From: Streptomyces sp. R28
GTDB lineage: Bacteria > Actinomycetota > Actinomycetes > Streptomycetales > Streptomycetaceae
DNA: 64,000 nucleotides
Direction: 5' to 3'
Assembly: GCF_041052385.1 (NCBI RefSeq)
Contig: NZ_CP163439.1
Span: forward strand, 6,437,001 to 6,501,000
Shown: piece after piece, positions 55,446 through 64,000 of the stretch
Numbering within the stretch: position 1 is the stretch's first letter
Layout: each line of letters begins with the position of its first letter
Notes under the pieces: model-generated
What the model was told of the DNA's origin: nothing
Database searches by the model: none
What the model saw: the letters and a program-made list of their open reading frames with translations, nothing else
Program-made: the position numbers and the translations under genes

Positions 55446-55507
55446 CTCGGGGGCTCCTCGCTGGATGGGTGGGCCGCCCCGGAGCGACAGGACCCGGAAA
55501 CGCAAGA

Positions 55508-55534
55508 CGCCCCGGAGCCTGTCGGCCCGGGGCG
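55508..55534 (-). terminator. Attenuator hairpin upstream of chorismate mutase
   Basis: On the minus strand CGCCCCGG-GCC-GACA-GGC-T-CCGGGGCG makes an 11-pair stem with one bulge and a GACA loop, followed by TCTTGCGTTT. It sits between the leader peptide stop (55559) and the gene start (55445), so it can only be a premature terminator or leader structure. Confidence 0.75.
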
Positions 55535-55558
55535 CCTGGGAAGTCGCTTGTCAGTTGC

Positions 55559-55630
55559 TCAAGCAGCACGACCATGGCAGCCGGCGGGCCGGGTGCCATA
55601 GGTAAAGAGGAAGGTCGTGTGCGTGCGCAT
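55559..55630 (-). CDS. Leader peptide of chorismate mutase (23 residues)
   Basis: ATG at 55630-55628, TGA at 55561-55559; the peptide reads MRTHTTFLFTYGTRPAGCHG followed by RAA. Phe-Leu-Phe-Thr-Tyr are consecutive, fitting a sensor of aromatic (Phe/Tyr) aminoacyl-tRNA for a gene on the Phe/Tyr branch. No ribosome site precedes the ATG, but a promoter is placed so that transcription starts at the A of ATG, giving a leaderless message that Streptomyces translates well. The peptide has no expected function besides ribosome pausing. Confidence 0.65.
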   Translation of the reverse strand: MRTHTTFLFTYGTRPAGCHGRAA

Positions 55631-55636
55631 GGGGTC

Positions 55637-55665
55637 AGTATGCCGTGGGGCAGAGCGCTGTCCAA
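55637..55665 (-). promoter_or_regulatory. Promoter of chorismate mutase leader
   Basis: On the minus strand -35 TTGGAC (55665-55660) and -10 CATACT (55642-55637) have an ideal 17-base spacer. The predicted first transcribed base, seven bases past the -10, is the A of the leader ATG at 55630. Confidence 0.65.
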
Positions 55666-55766
55666 GGCGGTTCGCATCCTGAGACGGGCTTCGGCCCCGG
55701 GAGGCTCCCGCCGAGCCCGGTAGACTCGGCCTCACACACACCTCGCTCACCGCCGGAAGGCAACCC

Positions 55767-57344
<1,578 letters not shown>

Positions 57345-57363
57345 CGGTAGGCGGAAGTAGGCC

Positions 57364-57837
57364 CTAGGTGCGCTTGATCGTGCGCACGGGCTCGCCGGGC
57401 TGCCAGACCTGGACGACGAGGTACTTGTCGTCCTCGACGTAGGTCCGCACGACCTCGGTCAGCTCGGTACGAAAGAGGTGGAACGGCTCCGGCGGTTCCA
57501 CCTCTTCGCCGTATGCGGCCTTCACCTCCGGGTCCTCGACCTCGACCGCCCGCCCGGAGATCCGCACGTCACCGCCGCCCATGGACTGCCCCTCCCCGGG
57601 GTTCGCCTGGAGCGCGAAGCGCGGGTCGCGGCGCAGGTCGAGCGCTTTGAGCGAGTTCGGCATCATGCCGAGCCACAGCTCGCCGCCCAGGAAGCGGGCC
57701 TCCAGGCCGGTGGTGCGGGGGGAGCCGTCCTTGCGGAGGGTGGCGAGGACGTGGTGGGTGAAGGCGCCGAAGCGCTCCTCGATGGTGCGGGCGAGGTCCG
57801 GTTCGGCCTCCGTGAAGGCTGCCCAGTTCACTGTCAT
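57364..57837 (-). CDS. Pyridoxamine 5'-phosphate oxidase-like flavoprotein
   Basis: Protein of 157 residues from ATG at 57837. Split-barrel fold: FGAFTHHVLATLRKDGSPRT, FLGGELWLGMMPNSLKALDL, DPRFALQANPGE, VRISGRAVEVEDPEV, and KYLVVQVWQPGEPVRTIKR at the end. Actinobacteria have many such proteins, binding FMN, F420 or heme; the cofactor cannot be told. It is convergent with guaA, 19 bases away, and divergent from the aldolase-family gene. Confidence 0.86.
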   Translation of the reverse strand: MTVNWAAFTEAEPDLARTIEERFGAFTHHVLATLRKDGSPRTTGLEARFLGGELWLGMMPNSLKALDLRRDPRFALQANPGEGQSMGGGDVRISGRAVEVEDPEVKAAYGEEVEPPEPFHLFRTELTEVVRTYVEDDKYLVVQVWQPGEPVRTIKRT

Positions 57838-58002
57838 ACGGCGAGTGTGGCGCCGATACCGGACATCTGCTGTCTGGTTTCCGCGACCCCGGGGGACGTG
57901 AGGAGGCCGTGACGAGGCCGGGATCTTTACAGAACATCTCTGTTCTCCTTGGCTGACCGACGGTAACTTCCGCCCCGTAAGCACCCCAGGCCGGGAGGAC
58001 AC

Positions 58003-58809
58003 ATGCACGGGACGCCCCTCGGACCCACTCCGCCCTCGCCGCTGCCGACCGACCGGTTGCAGTTCGCGATGCCACCGATGCACGAGTCGGTCGAGGACGA
58101 GCGCCGGCATCGCAAGGAACGGCTCGCGGGCGCGCTGCGGATCTTCGGGCGGCTCGGCTTCGAGGACGGGGTCTCGGGGCACATCACGGCGCGCGATCCC
58201 GAGTTCAGCGACTGCTTCTGGGTGAACCCGTTCGGGATGCCGTTCAAGCACGTCACCGTCAGCGATCTGGTGCTCGCCAACTCCGAGGGCCAGGTGATCG
58301 AGGGCCGCTACCACGTGAACCAGGCGGCCTTCACCGTGCACTCCCAGGTCCACGCCGCCCGCCCGGACGTCGTCGCGGTCGCCCATTGCCACTCGGTACA
58401 CGGGCGGGCGCTCGCGGCACTGGGGGAACTGCTGGACCCGATCACGCAGGAGAGCTGCGCCTTCTACGAGGACCACGCGCTCTACGACGCCTACTCGGGG
58501 GTCGCTGTCGACGCCCTGGAAGGCCGCCGGATCGCGACCGCGCTCGGCTCACGCAAGGCGCTCGTGCTGCGCAACCACGGGTTGCTGACCGTCGGTGACT
58601 CGGTGGACGCGGCGGCCTGGTGGTTTCTGTCGATGGAGCGGTCCTGCCAGGTACAGCTGACCGCGAAGGCCGCGGGGCGTCCGGTGCTCATCGAGCATCG
58701 GCAGGCGGAGGCCACGCGGGAGCAGTTGGGCGGGGATCTGGTGGCGTGGATCAACTATCAGCCGTTGTGGCAGGACGTCAGCCGGAGCCAGCCGGATCTG
58801 CTGACCTGA
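58003..58809 (+). CDS. Class II aldolase/adducin family protein
   Basis: Protein of 268 residues from ATG 58003, with GGGAGG six bases upstream. Zinc-site residues look intact: VAHCHSVHGRAL supplies two His and VLRNHGLLTVGDSV the third; ITARDPEFSDCFWVNPFGMP and NQAAFTVHSQVHAARPDVVA are typical. Related proteins include fuculose-phosphate aldolases and decarboxylases, and many of unknown activity; nothing nearby indicates a substrate. A G-rich repeat follows its stop. Confidence 0.87.
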   Translation: MHGTPLGPTPPSPLPTDRLQFAMPPMHESVEDERRHRKERLAGALRIFGRLGFEDGVSGHITARDPEFSDCFWVNPFGMPFKHVTVSDLVLANSEGQVIEGRYHVNQAAFTVHSQVHAARPDVVAVAHCHSVHGRALAALGELLDPITQESCAFYEDHALYDAYSGVAVDALEGRRIATALGSRKALVLRNHGLLTVGDSVDAAAWWFLSMERSCQVQLTAKAAGRPVLIEHRQAEATREQLGGDLVAWINYQPLWQDVSRSQPDLLT

Positions 58810-58917
58810 GGGCCGGGAGGGCCGGGAGGGCCGGGAGGGCTGAGGGGGCCGGGAGGGCTGAGGGGGGGCCAGGAGGGCTGAGCGGGCTGAGTGGGACGAG
58901 AGGATGAGCGGGCGGGG
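58810..58917 (+). repeat. G-rich simple repeat between convergent genes
   Basis: GGGCCGGGA is repeated three times exactly (58810-58836), then degenerate GGGCTGAGG and GGGCCGGGA units continue to about 58905. The plus strand has many GGG runs spaced by two to four bases and could fold into a G-quadruplex. It fills the gap between two convergent genes and may slow polymerase in place of a terminator. Confidence 0.8.
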
Positions 58918-58919
58918 GG

Positions 58920-59804
58920 TCAGAAGCCCCGGAGGACGACCGCCTTCGTCATCGCGAACTCCTCGTCCGTGAGCACCCCGTCCCGGTGCAGCTCGCCCAA
59001 CTCCCGCAGGCGGCGCAGCAGTACGTCGTGGTGGTCGGCCGGGGGTGGCACGGACGCCGCCAGCTGGGGGCGGTCGGCGTGGTCGATGCCGGGGCGGGTG
59101 GACGGGTGTGGCAGGCGGGCGGTGACCGCGGTGGCGACCAGGGCCGTGAGCAGGTCGCGACGGGCGCTGCCCCACAGGTCCAGGGCGTACGGGTCCTTCT
59201 CCGCCGGCAGTTGGGAGAACACCGTCTCGCGGGTCACGAAGCGCAGGAAGCCGTCCTCGTAGCCGGAGTTGGGCAGCCACTCGACCTGCACGAGGTCGCC
59301 GATGTTGATGATGCGCGGGCCGGTCGCCCGTTTGACCCGGTCCGAGGTGTCGGACCAGTCGATCCGCACCTGGGTGCCGTCGAAGGAGACCGTGCCGTCG
59401 GAGGAGCGGACGGAGACGGGGACGGGCGGGCCGGGGAGAAGATACGTCTTCGTCGGTTCCTTGGGGATCTGGTCCAGGAGCAGTGCGTGCCGGATCTCCT
59501 CGGCGATGTACTCGGCGACCCCGGCTCGGTCGAGGTCCACCGTCAGCCGGTACGGATCCGCCGGGTCGGGCAGCCGGCCGCCGCTCGCCTGGAGCAGCGG
59601 GTCGGCGCCCTCACGCAGCCGCATGCGCAGTCGTCCGCGTTTGCGTTCGGGCTCGAAGACGATGCTCGCGACGGCTTCGAGGGGAACGGCGATCTCCCCG
59701 TACGTCTGCCGGAACAGCGGTACGGAGCGGTGGAGTCCCGGCGTGATCCGGACCGTTGTGCCGTCGAAGGCCCAGGTCCCGTCGCGCTGGATGATCTCGG
59801 CCAT
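58920..59804 (-). CDS. DUF4429-type protein with C-terminal SHOCT domain
   Basis: Protein of 294 residues from ATG at 59804. Two similar PH-like segments occur: GTWAFDGTTVRITPGLHRSV with VPLEAVASIVFEPERKRGRL near the N-terminus, and GTVSFDGTQVRIDWSDTSDR with INIGDLVQVEWLPNSGYEDG in the middle. The last 35 residues (LLRRLRELGELHRDGVLTDE, then EFAMTKAVVLRGF) are a short SHOCT oligomerisation domain. Such proteins are common in Streptomyces and uncharacterised. No signal peptide. Confidence 0.84.
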   Translation of the reverse strand: MAEIIQRDGTWAFDGTTVRITPGLHRSVPLFRQTYGEIAVPLEAVASIVFEPERKRGRLRMRLREGADPLLQASGGRLPDPADPYRLTVDLDRAGVAEYIAEEIRHALLLDQIPKEPTKTYLLPGPPVPVSVRSSDGTVSFDGTQVRIDWSDTSDRVKRATGPRIINIGDLVQVEWLPNSGYEDGFLRFVTRETVFSQLPAEKDPYALDLWGSARRDLLTALVATAVTARLPHPSTRPGIDHADRPQLAASVPPPADHHDVLLRRLRELGELHRDGVLTDEEFAMTKAVVLRGF

Positions 59805-60102
59805 GGGGAAATTCTCGCAGCCGGGTCAACACGACGGCCCTCTCATCACCCGCGCCGACCGGACCTGCGGGATGGGGGCGGGTGGCGTACGGCACAATTC
59901 GCTGTCGTTGTACGGGAGTTGTAGGTGGCGTGGACGGTGGCCGCAATCTGCGGTGGCCGGTATGTGAGACCCGGGTGCCGGCCGTGGGGTCGTGCGGCTA
60001 TAAGGCCATGAGGCAATAGGGCCGTGAGGCAATAGGGCTATGAGGCCATCTGGCCGCTGGGGTACCAGGTCGTGAGCGTTGTACGGAAGGCGGGCATCGG
60101 GC
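59805..60102. other. 298-base gap with short direct repeats
   Basis: Promoter region of the SHOCT-domain gene (minus strand) and of the following membrane protein. Around 60009-60050 the unit GAGGCAATAGGGC occurs twice within a series of AGGC(C/A)AT steps. No gene with a ribosome site was seen. Confidence 0.5.
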
Positions 60103-61383
60103 GTGGCGGTGCAGGAGGCTGGGCAGGGCGGCGCGGCTGTGGGCGCGCATGGGGGCGGCTGCACCTGTGGGGGCTGTCCGCACGGGGCGCGTGCGGGGCA
60201 TCGGCGGGCGGTCGCCGAATTCCTGCTGAGGCGGGACGAGTTCGCGGCCGGGCAGGGGCTGCCGGCCGCGGTGGCCCACTCGGCCTCGGCCTCCCGGCAG
60301 TGGGTCTCCGAGGAGCTGACGCAGTCGGCGGAACTGGTCGCCGAACGAGGGCGGGCCGAGGGCGAGGCGTGGCTGGCGCGACTGTGGTGGCGTACGACGT
60401 CGGTGGTCTGGGTTCTGGTCGTGGTGCTGCTGCTGGTGCAGGCGCTCACGGCGATCGGGGCGGGGTGGACTTCGGCGCGTACGGCCGGGTTGCTGGCGGC
60501 GCTGCTCACGGCCGGGGCGCTGACCGCGGCGTCCTGGTTCCACCGGGCGCGGGGCGGGGCGCTGGCGCCGGTCATCGGTGAGGACAACCGGCTGTCCACG
60601 TCGCGTGCGGTGGCCGGGGCGTGGGTGCTGTTCGTGGCGTACGCCGTGTTGGTGCTGGTGGGGCGGCTGGTGGCGGCGTCCGGGCACGGGGAGCGCGATG
60701 CGCTGATCGACGGTCTCGCGCTCGGCCGGGGTGCCGGTGTGGTGACCGTGCTCGCCGTGGTGTGTGCGATCGCGGTGCTGGTGCGGCGGGTCGTCGGGGT
60801 GCGGGTGCTCGGGCAGCGGCTGCAGAAGGTGCGGGCGGACCGGCCTCGGGCGGCGGATCTGCTGACGGATGATGCGGGGCGGGGGACGTTCGCGGACATC
60901 CAGTACGTCGTGATCGGCGGGGTTGCCTTGCTGTTCGCGGCGGTGCGGTTGGGGCGGCGGCCGGATCAGTTGCCCGATCTGCCGTGGGGGTTGGCCGTGG
61001 TGGTGCTGATCTCGGCGGCGACGTACCTGGCCGGGAAGTATGCGGAGGGGGGTCGGCCGGTGATCCTCTCTGTGGTGCGGGCGCGGGAGGCCGGTGATCT
61101 GGACGGGCCGATCCGTACGGGGGACGACATCGAGATCCGGGGGGCTGGGTTCGTGCCGCCCGGGGCGCAGGGGGCGGACCGGTTGTCGCGGATGGTGGTG
61201 CGGATCGGGGCGGTGCATGTGCATGTGCCGTTGGTGCCGGTGAGCGGGGGGTTCAGCAATCCGACGGATGCGGTGCTGAGGGTGCCTGTGCCGGCGGATG
61301 TGGAGCCGGGGCGGGCGGAGGTGCAGGTGGTTACTGCGGCGGGGGTGGAGACCAACCGGTACGGCATCGATGTGACTGACTGA
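60103..61383 (+). CDS. Polytopic membrane protein with C-terminal IPT-like domain
   Basis: Protein of 426 residues if GTG 60103 is used; TTG 60079 adds eight. The start has no strong ribosome site. A Gly/Cys-rich N-terminus (HGGGCTCGGCPHG) with three Cys could bind metal. Six hydrophobic segments follow (among them VVWVLVVVLLLVQALTAIGA, GAWVLFVAYAVLVLVGRLVA, GLAVVVLISAATYLAGKY). The last 90 residues read DDIEIRGAGFVPPGAQGADR, VHVHVPLVPVSGGFSNPTDA and PGRAEVQVVTAAGVETNRYG, which looks like a small IPT/TIG-type beta domain. Function unknown. Confidence 0.8.
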   Translation: MAVQEAGQGGAAVGAHGGGCTCGGCPHGARAGHRRAVAEFLLRRDEFAAGQGLPAAVAHSASASRQWVSEELTQSAELVAERGRAEGEAWLARLWWRTTSVVWVLVVVLLLVQALTAIGAGWTSARTAGLLAALLTAGALTAASWFHRARGGALAPVIGEDNRLSTSRAVAGAWVLFVAYAVLVLVGRLVAASGHGERDALIDGLALGRGAGVVTVLAVVCAIAVLVRRVVGVRVLGQRLQKVRADRPRAADLLTDDAGRGTFADIQYVVIGGVALLFAAVRLGRRPDQLPDLPWGLAVVVLISAATYLAGKYAEGGRPVILSVVRAREAGDLDGPIRTGDDIEIRGAGFVPPGAQGADRLSRMVVRIGAVHVHVPLVPVSGGFSNPTDAVLRVPVPADVEPGRAEVQVVTAAGVETNRYGIDVTD

Positions 61384-61603
61384 CGGGTGCATCCGGCCGT
61401 TGGGTGGTGTGGTGGTGGGCGGGGTGCCTGCGGCGGCCTGCTGGGGGCGGGTGGGGGGTGCGTGCGCGTGTAACGCCTGCGGGTGTGTTGTGGGTCGGGG
61501 CCGTGCCGGAGGGTGTCCGTCCTCGGGCCGGCGGAAAAAACGGGCGGGACAGGGTTGAGCGGCGGCGGCGTTGCGTACGTATGGTCTCTTGAGGGGTCAC
61601 GGC

Positions 61604-62161
61604 ATGGTGGGCGAGAGGCGGCTACGGGCGATGACTCACGGTATGCACACGGGCACGCACTCCCCTTACCTCGACGGCGACCGGAACTGGCGGGACACCG
61701 CCGGCCGGTACGCACTACTGCCGCTCCGCGTCTTCCTCGGCGTCACCTTCATCTACGCCGGCCTGGACAAACTCACCGACAGCGGCTTCATGAAGGACGC
61801 CGGCTCGGGGTCCATCGGCGACATGATGCGTGCCGTTCGTGACTCCGCGGCCATCCCGGCCATGGTCGACATGGCGCTGAAGAACCCCGTCGCTTTCGGC
61901 TATGCCATCGCCTTCGGCGAGCTCGCCGTCGGTATCGGCATCCTGGTCGGGCTGCTCGCCCGGGTGGCGGCACTCGGCGGTGCACTGATCTCGCTGAGTC
62001 TGTGGTTGACGGTGAGCTGGGCCTCCGAGCCGTACTACTACGGCAATGACCTGGCCTATTTGATGGCCTGGCTGCCCCTCGTGCTTGCGGGCGCCCCCAT
62101 GTTGTCCCTGGACGCCGCACTTCGCGCGCGGCGACGGCAGCGGACGGGGGGCTACCGGTAG
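61604..62161 (+). CDS. DoxX-family membrane protein
   Basis: Protein of 185 residues from ATG 61604, seven bases after GAGGGG; ATG 61631 is an in-frame alternative without a good site. Four hydrophobic segments with the DoxX pattern: YALLPLRVFLGVTFIYAGLD followed by KLTDSGF, PVAFGYAIAFGELAVGIGIL, VAALGGALISLSLWLTVSWA, and LAYLMAWLPLVLAGAPMLSL. DoxX proteins are linked to quinone or thiol redox systems, but most are uncharacterised. It stands alone, convergent with the small gene at 62220. Confidence 0.85.
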   Translation: MVGERRLRAMTHGMHTGTHSPYLDGDRNWRDTAGRYALLPLRVFLGVTFIYAGLDKLTDSGFMKDAGSGSIGDMMRAVRDSAAIPAMVDMALKNPVAFGYAIAFGELAVGIGILVGLLARVAALGGALISLSLWLTVSWASEPYYYGNDLAYLMAWLPLVLAGAPMLSLDAALRARRRQRTGGYR

Positions 62162-62219
62162 CTCCGGTCTGGTCGGCTGGGCTGCTGCTGCTGGTGCGTG
62201 CCGGGAGCCGGCCCGCGGG

Positions 62220-62471
62220 TCAGGGGTGCGCGTCGGTCTGGGGCTCCGGGGGAGTGGGGGTGGATTCACCGGGCGATCGGCGGCGTCTGCGTATCGCCCA
62301 CGTCAGGACCGCTGCCGCGCCTGCCAGGCACAGGCCGCCCACGACCAGCGGGATCACCACGAACCACGGCGTCTCCCAGGCGCCGCCCGCGTCACCGGCG
62401 TAGATGATGCCCGCGAGGGTGAGGGCAGTGCCGGCGATCAGCCTGCCGGGCTGGAACTCATGACGTAGCAC
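62220..62471 (-). CDS. Small two-helix membrane protein
   Basis: Protein of 83 residues; GTG at 62471 overlaps the 3' end of the upstream PspC-domain gene by 14 bases, so they are co-transcribed and coupled. Two hydrophobic segments (LIAGTALTLAGIIYAG and PWFVVIPLVVGGLCLAGAAA) are followed by an Arg cluster and a Pro/Thr-rich tail. It is probably a membrane partner of the PspC-domain protein; no characterised family recognised. Confidence 0.8.
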   Translation of the reverse strand: MLRHEFQPGRLIAGTALTLAGIIYAGDAGGAWETPWFVVIPLVVGGLCLAGAAAVLTWAIRRRRRSPGESTPTPPEPQTDAHP

Positions 62472-63891
62472 GGCTCACCTCCGCCTGTCCCACGCCGACG
62501 CTGAGGTCGAGGTCCAGCGTGCCCACACCCTTGGTGCCCGTGGCCGGTGTCAGGGTCAGCTCCTTGTGCTTGCCCGGTGCCACGTCCACGTCTTGCTCGT
62601 CGTCGCCCGGCAGCTGGATGTCTCCCACCCCCACGTCGATGCTCACCTCCACGGTCACGTCCTTGGGGACGATCACTTTGAGTCGGCCCACGCCCACGTC
62701 CGCTCTCGTCGTCACCGTCTGGTCCCCGGTGAGCTTCAACCGGGACAGGTCCACTGTGCCGACGCCGGTGCCGAGGTCGTACCGGGGCTGTACGTCCGCC
62801 ACGGCCGCCGGTCGCCAGTTCCGCTCGATCCAGTGCGTGCCGATGTCCTTGGGTAGCGCGGCCGAGGCGGCCAGCAGGCCCGCTGTGACGACCGCCAGGA
62901 ATATGGAGCCCGCTCCTGTGCGGCCCAGGAACGCGCTGACCGCTATGCCCAGGCCGAAGACGAGCAGCGCGCAGGACAGGCCGGTCTGCAGGCTGGTGCC
63001 GAGCGCGTGGTCCTCCCAGGTCGCGCTGGTGCCGAGGGCACCCGCGAGCAGGGCCAGCAGGAACACCCAGCCGCCGATCCAGCGGGGGCCGCGTGCCTTC
63101 GGCTGGTGGGGGCGTCGGGTGCGTATGTCCTGGCGGCTGTTCCAGGTGGTGCCGAGGCTGATGTTGACGGCCGCTGCGATGTCGCGGTCGCGGGAGTCGC
63201 GCGGGCCCCAGAGATAGCCCGTGCCGCCGTCGTGCGTGCCGTCCTTGACGATCGGGTCGCGCCACCAAGAGGGGTAGGCGGCGGGGACCGGTGGTGCCTG
63301 GGCCTCGGGTGGGGCGTCGGCGACGGCCTGGGCGGCGAGGGGATCCGGGTCGGGGGTGGTGCGGTGCCGCGACCAGTAGCCGGCGCCCGCGAGGAGGAGG
63401 GAGAGGACGACGCCGAAGGCCAGCACACCGCCGTTCTTCAGCAGCGTCAGGAACACGCCGCAGCCGACCAGCGCGAACAGCACTGCCGTCAGCGCCTGGC
63501 CGTCCACACGGCCGGTCAGCAGCTTGCGCACCTCGTTCTGGTCCTCGTCGTCGTACGGGACGAAGAGCCAGGCGAAGCCGTAGAAGATCAGGCCGATGCC
63601 GCCGGTCGCGGAGAGCACGGCGAGGGTGATCCGGAAGATCACCGGGTCCATGTCGCACTGCCGCCCGAGCCCGGCGCACACCCCGGCCAGCATCTTGTAC
63701 CGTCGGTCACGCCGGAACTTGCGCGGCGGGCCGAGCGCACCCGCTTCGGCGGACACCCCTGCTTCTGCGCCCGCGTGCGCGCGCGGTTCCGCACCCGCGG
63801 CGCTCGCGGGTGCCGGGCCGGACGGGGTGCCCGTGGTGGGCACGGCGTCCGGCTCGGGCACGGAGTCCGCGGCGGGCTGGTGATCTGTCAT
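62458..63891 (-). CDS. PspC-domain membrane protein with LiaF-like C-terminal domain
   Basis: Protein of 477 residues from ATG at 63891. An acidic Ala/Pro/Gly-rich lead of about 50 residues precedes the PspC domain (FRRDRRYKMLAGVCAGLGRQ, then MDPVIFRITLAVLSATGGIG and FYGFAWLFVPYDDEDQNEVR). Further helices lie in about 135-345, and the last 110 residues are an outer beta domain (VPKDVTVEVSIDVGVGDIQL, LTLTPATGTKGVGTLDLDLS) resembling LiaF/DUF2154 envelope-stress proteins. The arrangement suggests a membrane-stress sensor. A divergent gene, beyond the window, may be the usual partner histidine kinase. Confidence 0.88.
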   Translation of the reverse strand: MTDHQPAADSVPEPDAVPTTGTPSGPAPASAAGAEPRAHAGAEAGVSAEAGALGPPRKFRRDRRYKMLAGVCAGLGRQCDMDPVIFRITLAVLSATGGIGLIFYGFAWLFVPYDDEDQNEVRKLLTGRVDGQALTAVLFALVGCGVFLTLLKNGGVLAFGVVLSLLLAGAGYWSRHRTTPDPDPLAAQAVADAPPEAQAPPVPAAYPSWWRDPIVKDGTHDGGTGYLWGPRDSRDRDIAAAVNISLGTTWNSRQDIRTRRPHQPKARGPRWIGGWVFLLALLAGALGTSATWEDHALGTSLQTGLSCALLVFGLGIAVSAFLGRTGAGSIFLAVVTAGLLAASAALPKDIGTHWIERNWRPAAVADVQPRYDLGTGVGTVDLSRLKLTGDQTVTTRADVGVGRLKVIVPKDVTVEVSIDVGVGDIQLPGDDEQDVDVAPGKHKELTLTPATGTKGVGTLDLDLSVGVGQAEVSRATS

Positions 63892-64000
63892 GTGTCCATG
63901 GTGACGGGCGGATCGGCTTGGCGGGAGTCGGAATGACCCTGGCCGGACCCTGATATCGGTCCCTGAGGGCGGTCTGGGGAAGTGTTCGACGCGACGGGGT
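63892..64000. other. Window end: probable divergent promoter region
   Basis: The last 109 bases hold the upstream side of the PspC gene and, presumably, of a divergent gene beyond the window. No coding frame or clear promoter can be assigned. Confidence 0.4.

Noticed and set aside
54810..55601. Plus-strand frame over the chorismate mutase region
   Set aside because: Antisense to chorismate mutase and its leader, Arg/Thr-rich, no motif.

Overview
The window is high-GC actinobacterial chromosome, almost certainly Streptomyces. It carries whiD and bldM side by side, a groES-groEL1 operon with two CIRCE elements, many GTG starts, a LAXTG-type cell-wall anchor signal, and gene order that (from memory, not checked) matches the S. 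coelicolor SCO4745 to SCO4786 region. It looks like core chromosome: no insertion sequence, prophage, CRISPR array, tRNA or rRNA gene was seen.

Layout. 1-6.4 kb: 3' end of alr, an alpha/beta hydrolase, and the t6A genes tsaE, tsaB and tsaD with rimI; a small gene sits behind a perfect palindrome, and a reverse-strand gene has an L,D-transpeptidase-like end without the catalytic Cys. 6.5-11.5 kb: a xylan module of cytoplasmic GH3 enzyme, LacI-family regulator and secreted GH10-CBM2 xylanase; both intergenic regions share CGAA-NNN-TTCG-like operators, and the xylanase frame has an in-frame TAG. 11.6-18 kb: an LCP cell-wall ligase, an ECF42-type sigma factor with its DGPF/YCII partner, a THUMP-like methyltransferase, and two overlapping polysaccharide-deacetylase lipoproteins. 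18-26 kb: groES-groEL1, a SnoaL-like protein, an SDR, a multicopper oxidase, a MOSC protein and a LysR regulator. 26-31 kb: whiD, bldM, an ECF sigma factor (shbA-like), guaB and the CBS-less, Cys-less guaB3 paralogue. 31-36 kb: a membrane protein, a nucleotide-sugar dehydrogenase with Ala at the catalytic Cys position, glpD and a serine hydrolase. 36.4-48.4 kb: six consecutive Ser/Thr-kinase-like membrane proteins, one a clear pseudokinase. 48.5-64 kb: a succinate-semialdehyde dehydrogenase, a GMC oxidoreductase, a LAETG surface protein, chorismate mutase with an apparent leader-peptide attenuator, guaA, and several small metabolic and membrane genes ending with a PspC-domain protein.

Most interesting. 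(1) The 12 kb kinase array: members have a one-pass architecture, and five of six carry diverged versions of what looks like one extracytoplasmic sensor domain instead of PASTA repeats; one is a pseudokinase with about 290 residues inserted in its kinase fold, and one has Thr for the catalytic-loop Lys. (2) Upstream of chorismate mutase, a well-formed promoter fires at the ATG of a 23-codon leader peptide (with Phe-Leu-Phe-Thr-Tyr in a row), followed by a terminator hairpin: a candidate leaderless aromatic-amino-acid attenuator. (3) Several proteins keep a catalytic fold but lack the key residue (L,D-transpeptidase-like, GuaB3, nucleotide-sugar dehydrogenase, pseudokinase, second deacetylase).

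Functional threads are nucleotide supply (guaB, guaB3, guaA), developmental control (whiD, bldM, shbA-like), cell-envelope sensing and remodelling (kinases, LCP, deacetylases, LAETG protein, PspC), tRNA modification (tsaBDE) and xylan use. All family assignments come from reading motifs by eye; no database search was run.
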